Below, piece after piece: positions 6,063-6,371 of a DNA stretch of 6,371 nt. Location of the stretch: assembly GCA_030614505.1 (NCBI GenBank), contig JAUWTX010000132.1, forward strand, positions 1 through 6,371, in the 5' to 3' direction. The notes below the pieces were generated by a model, which saw only the letters and a list, made by a program, of their open reading frames with translations, searched no databases and had not been told where the DNA came from. Made by a program: the position numbers and the translations under genes. Every line of letters begins with the position of its first letter. Positions within the stretch are counted from its first letter, which is position 1. The DNA is from Desulfuromonadales bacterium. GTDB taxonomy: Bacteria > Desulfobacterota > Desulfuromonadia > Desulfuromonadales > BM103.

Positions 6063-6371
6063 CTACTCTTCTAACTTGTCGGTCTTGGTACCGACAATTG
6101 AACTGCGGTTAACCTTAACACGAACATTGCTGGCAATTTCCAGGGTGACTAAAGTCTCCTGAACCGCCGTGACCTTGCCATGAATTCCGCCGGCCGTCAC
6201 CACCTCATCTCCCGCTTTCAGGCTTTGCTCCAGTTCCTTGTGCTGCTTGGCACGCTTTTGCTGCGGACGAATCAGCAAGAAATAGAAGATCGCAAACATG
6301 ATAACCAGCATGACGATCCCTTCCATTCCGGACCCCCCGCCTTCTTGTGCGGCCCCACCGGCCATGGCATA
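6063..6371 (-). CDS. yajC: Preprotein translocase subunit YajC (start beyond the window)
   Basis: YajC is a small single-pass inner-membrane protein that co-purifies with SecDF and is usually encoded just upstream of secD, as here. Counting from the ATG at 6365 there are 100 codons: a Gly/Ala/Gln-rich start, a hydrophobic helix (about 15-32), then the family signature LIRPQQKRAK (31-40) and LKAGDEVVTAGGIHGKV (49-65). The rest is a small cytoplasmic beta domain ending KLEE-TAG. The reading frame stays open to the right edge, adding Tyr-Ala before that Met. The string YAMAGG looks like the middle of the common YajC start (a short hydrophobic lead ending in AYAM), so the true start probably lies a few codons outside the window and the gene is given as partial. 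ATG 6365 remains possible. Confidence 0.93.
   Translation of the reverse strand, partial: YAMAGGAAQEGGGSGMEGIVMLVIMFAIFYFLLIRPQQKRAKQHKELEQSLKAGDEVVTAGGIHGKVTAVQETLVTLEIASNVRVKVNRSSIVGTKTDKLEE

Noticed and set aside
5276..6112. A long plus-strand open frame (278 codons) antisense to secD and reaching into the yajC end
   Set aside because: It lies opposite an unmistakable SecD frame, has no recognisable domain, and such open antisense frames arise easily from the codon use of the real gene.

Overview
The window reads as an ordinary chromosomal stretch of a Gram-negative bacterium. A Desulfuromonas/Geobacter-like deltaproteobacterium (Desulfuromonadota) is my best guess. That guess rests on gene content: a yajC-secD-secF cluster followed by a membrane-anchored TPR gene, and a beta-helix lipoprotein next to recJ. 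It does not come from a database match. The lipobox-bearing protein and split secD/secF fit a diderm. Every gene but one lies on the minus strand, and no stretch over 300 bases lacks a gene.

Layout from left to right. Positions 1-99 (+) are the last 32 codons of a formate/nitrite-transporter-type channel, which runs convergently into recJ (159-1895, -). The two genes meet inside an 87-bp imperfect palindrome (86-172), whose two arms write the same last codons and stop for both genes. recJ overlaps by 13 nt the end of a gene for a predicted outer-membrane-type lipoprotein with a right-handed beta-helix fold (1883-2782, -). A strong intrinsic terminator (2793-2832) and a possible promoter that overlaps it separate this pair from the Sec operon.

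The Sec operon, in transcription order, is yajC (right window edge to 6063), secD (5962-4364), secF (4345-3413) and a membrane-anchored TPR protein (3416-2847). YajC, SecD and SecF form the accessory complex that associates with SecYEG and uses the proton-motive force to help pull exported proteins across the inner membrane. The TPR gene overlaps secF in an ATGA stop/start junction and is followed directly by the terminator, so it looks like a true last member of the operon, perhaps with a job at the translocon.

I see no mobile element with a transposase, no CRISPR array, and no tRNA or rRNA. The core genes are conventional. The points of interest are the palindrome at the fnt/recJ junction, the TPR protein tied to secF, the terminator/promoter overlap, and the lipoprotein-recJ coupling.
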